A DNA stretch of 6,868 nucleotides from positions 1 through 6,868 of the forward strand of contig JAFDHS010000063.1 of assembly GCA_019308655.1 (NCBI GenBank). Reading direction: 5' to 3'. Each line of letters opens with the position of its first letter. Position 1 is the first letter of the stretch. This stretch comes from Deltaproteobacteria bacterium. Lineage in GTDB: Bacteria > Desulfobacterota > Desulfobacteria > Desulfobacterales > JAFDHS01. Both the position numbers and the translations under genes were made by a program. A model generated the notes under the pieces. It was not told the origin of the DNA. It did not search any database and saw only the letters and a program-made list of their open reading frames with translations. Positions 5,530-6,868 of this stretch are shown in pieces.

Positions 5530-6276
5530 TCAGGCTGTAACCGATAGAAAAGTGCCGAGCGCCTGCTGTAACCAGAGGGTAAAAAACTTTACGCCGATGA
5601 CATAACCCTGAAGCCCGCCATCGTCCTGACTGCGACAGTAAACAACGTTAGCCGTAGCATTAAGAATATCACTTTCGATCTTTATTAACTGCTCTTTCTG
5701 CAGCATTTCTTCGGTATGTATCTGCACCCCCATCGGGGAAAGATCCTGGATATGCCCATGGTAGCCGTCTTGGGGCCAAGAGGTGTAAAAGGTGATCTTG
5801 CTGTGCTGCGCGGCCATCCGCTTGACTGCCCTCCCCTGTTCGGTATTCAGGCGCATCTTTACCACCGGATTTAACGGGCTCCTGCAGTAGTTGCAGAGCC
5901 TTTCGGTTTCCATGTGAATATCTCCGCTATAGAATGTCTTGCAGAAGGGGCAGGAATAACTGGGTATCGAGTTCAAGTGCTGATAGCGCCTAAATTCATT
6001 TTTCCTGTTTGTCTCTTGCGCTTGCAGGGTCTCTACTCCCTTTGCGACCTTTACCTTGTTAAACCCCAACAGTTCCCTGTCGTACTTGGCCCGTTTTTCA
6101 GCATCGGCAAGGGTCTCGTAGGCCTCGTTGATCAAGGCTGCGTTCCAATCGTCACCACCCATGTCCGGGTGCTGTTTCAGCTTCAGCATCAAGGTACGAT
6201 AGCTCGACCTGATAATCTCCACCGGAGCATCCGGCTGAACATGCAGCAGTTTGTAGTAATTCCATCTGTTTTTCAT
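5530..6276 (-). CDS. J-domain / zinc-ribbon / PilZ fusion protein
   Basis: The 248-aa protein joins three parts. Residues 5-70 are a J-domain (NYYKLLHVQPDA, HPD at 36-38, INEAYETLADAEKRAKYD), able in principle to stimulate Hsp70. Residues 109-131 have two CxxC knuckles (Cys109/112 and Cys128/131), a likely zinc ribbon. Residues 149-235 look like a PilZ domain: RAVKR (149-153, the RxxxR motif), then 25 residues on DLSPMG (178-183, the DxSxxG motif), then beta-strand-like segments ending VIGVKFFTL. PilZ domains with both motifs usually bind cyclic di-GMP. A signal-controlled co-chaperone is inferred. The start is set at the ATG 6276, preceded at 6 nt by AAGAGG. An upstream in-frame TTG at 6300 has no Shine-Dalgarno sequence and would make that AAGAGG part of the coding region. 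No membrane segment is seen. A GNAT gene lies upstream on the same strand. Confidence 0.83.
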   Translation of the reverse strand: MKNRWNYYKLLHVQPDAPVEIIRSSYRTLMLKLKQHPDMGGDDWNAALINEAYETLADAEKRAKYDRELLGFNKVKVAKGVETLQAQETNRKNEFRRYQHLNSIPSYSCPFCKTFYSGDIHMETERLCNYCRSPLNPVVKMRLNTEQGRAVKRMAAQHSKITFYTSWPQDGYHGHIQDLSPMGVQIHTEEMLQKEQLIKIESDILNATANVVYCRSQDDGGLQGYVIGVKFFTLWLQQALGTFLSVTA

Positions 6277-6420
6277 CAAGTACCTCTTAAAAGCAGCCAA
6301 AGGACACTCAGTACTTTAATCCCAACTCGCTCAGCCGAATTTCATCGTTCATAGGATTTGGGTATCAAATGTATTTATAAAAGCCAAACGTAGAATTGCC
6401 TCCTTTTCTTTCTCCTGAGA
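6277..6420. other. Short intergenic stretch with an orphan Shine-Dalgarno sequence
   Basis: Reading the minus strand after the GNAT gene there is a perfect AAGGAGG (6405-6399) with no credible start codon at the usual distance; the nearest TTG (6387) opens only 12 codons. Its stop overlaps an ATG (6352) opening 14 codons (MNDEIRLSELGLKY, stop at 6308), which lacks its own Shine-Dalgarno sequence. This may be the remains of a small decayed gene. The J/PilZ promoter should be in or upstream of this region, but no good -35/-10 pair is seen. Confidence 0.3.
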
Positions 6421-6868
6421 TTATTGTTGAAATAATTGCCTTACAATTGTCATTGGCAGGAACATTCGTAGCCTGCCATTGTGGAGGCACAATACTTCAA
6501 AACCATATTTTGAATAGAAATGCTCAGCGTCTTCGTTTAAGCAATCGACGATAATTGCATATGCCCTCATATGAGAATTTATTTCCCATAGATATTCAAT
6601 AGCCTTTATTAAGGTGATTTTCCCCAAACCTTGTCCATGATATTCCAAATGAACAGCCAGCTGAGCAAGCAGAAATACCGGCACAGGATAACGAGGTAAC
6701 TTCTTTATAAGTTTTTTCGGCAAAGTTTCTCTGCTGATAGAACCGGGTGCAATCGTATAAAATGCGCAGATGGGGTATTTGCCGTCAGGAAGTGGAACGG
6801 AGGCGGGTAGCAGCATTGTTCTGCTTATACCTACCTTCATATGCTTAGCAGCTTTAGTTCGAATGAAT
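6421..6868 (-). CDS. GNAT acetyltransferase, TacT-like toxin family (5' end outside the window)
   Basis: The visible 148 residues resemble TacT-type GNAT toxins, which acetylate the amino group of charged tRNAs and block translation, and are normally paired with a ribbon-helix-helix antitoxin encoded just upstream. The frame is open to base 6868 and the first residues, FIRTKAAKHMKVGISRT, match the family's conserved (F)L...A......G.SRTF region. The Met at 6840 is therefore internal, and only about the first 15-25 residues should be missing. Family landmarks are CAFYTIAPGSI (34-44), the proline stretch RYPVPVFLLAQLAV (59-72), the acetyl-CoA loop HGQGLG (77-82) and EHFYSKYGF (115-123), whose Tyr118 corresponds to the catalytic tyrosine. 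The sequence looks intact to its stop. If present, the antitoxin gene lies beyond the right edge. A GNAT enzyme with another substrate cannot be excluded. Confidence 0.8.
   Translation of the reverse strand, partial: FIRTKAAKHMKVGISRTMLLPASVPLPDGKYPICAFYTIAPGSISRETLPKKLIKKLPRYPVPVFLLAQLAVHLEYHGQGLGKITLIKAIEYLWEINSHMRAYAIIVDCLNEDAEHFYSKYGFEVLCLHNGRLRMFLPMTIVRQLFQQ

Noticed and set aside
6276..6300. Longer start (TTG at 6300) for the J/PilZ protein.
   Set aside because: TTG has no Shine-Dalgarno sequence, while the ATG at 6276 has AAGAGG at the correct distance and begins right at the J-domain.

Overview
The window carries seven genes or gene parts and one mobile-element relic. The organism is probably a Gram-negative, anaerobic-type bacterium related to the Desulfobacterota (Desulfobacteraceae-like). 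This is an inference from the TonB-dependent outer-membrane receptor, the J-domain/PilZ and radical-SAM neighbourhood, and a leftover of a REP-associated tyrosine transposase of a style I associate with those genomes. No ribosomal or other marker gene is present to fix the taxonomy.

Left part (1-1805). A TonB-dependent receptor, truncated by the window edge, reads leftward and is divergent from a diaminopimelate-dehydrogenase-like gene (ddh). The 307-nt divergent spacer holds an 8-bp inverted repeat whose arms each contain a TTGACA facing outward. A terminator-like hairpin lies inside the receptor's leader. An AT-rich inverted repeat lies just before ddh.

Middle (2074-3720). An intact, full-length phosphoglucomutase (pgm) follows a 268-nt AT-rich gap. 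A perfect 8-bp inverted repeat ends at the base before its Shine-Dalgarno sequence. Past pgm is a 207-nt convergent spacer. It carries a stem-loop and a 24-nt stretch that matches an internal piece of ddh at 23 of 24 bases.

Right part, all on the minus strand (6868 to 3928, in order of transcription): the 5'-truncated end of a TacT-like GNAT acetyltransferase toxin; a 248-aa J-domain/zinc-ribbon/PilZ fusion; a 25-codon relic of a REP-associated transposase; a 332-aa radical SAM protein with a SPASM-like C-terminus; and a 110-aa J-domain protein. The last two are 24 nt apart and look like an operon. The J/PilZ gene is separated from them only by the transposase relic and may once have been continuous with them.

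The most unusual content is this right-hand set: two different J-domain co-chaperone-like proteins around a radical SAM enzyme, one of them with a PilZ domain whose RxxxR and DxSxxG motifs are those needed to bind cyclic di-GMP. A chaperone-assisted, c-di-GMP-responsive maturation system is a hypothesis from gene order and domain content only.
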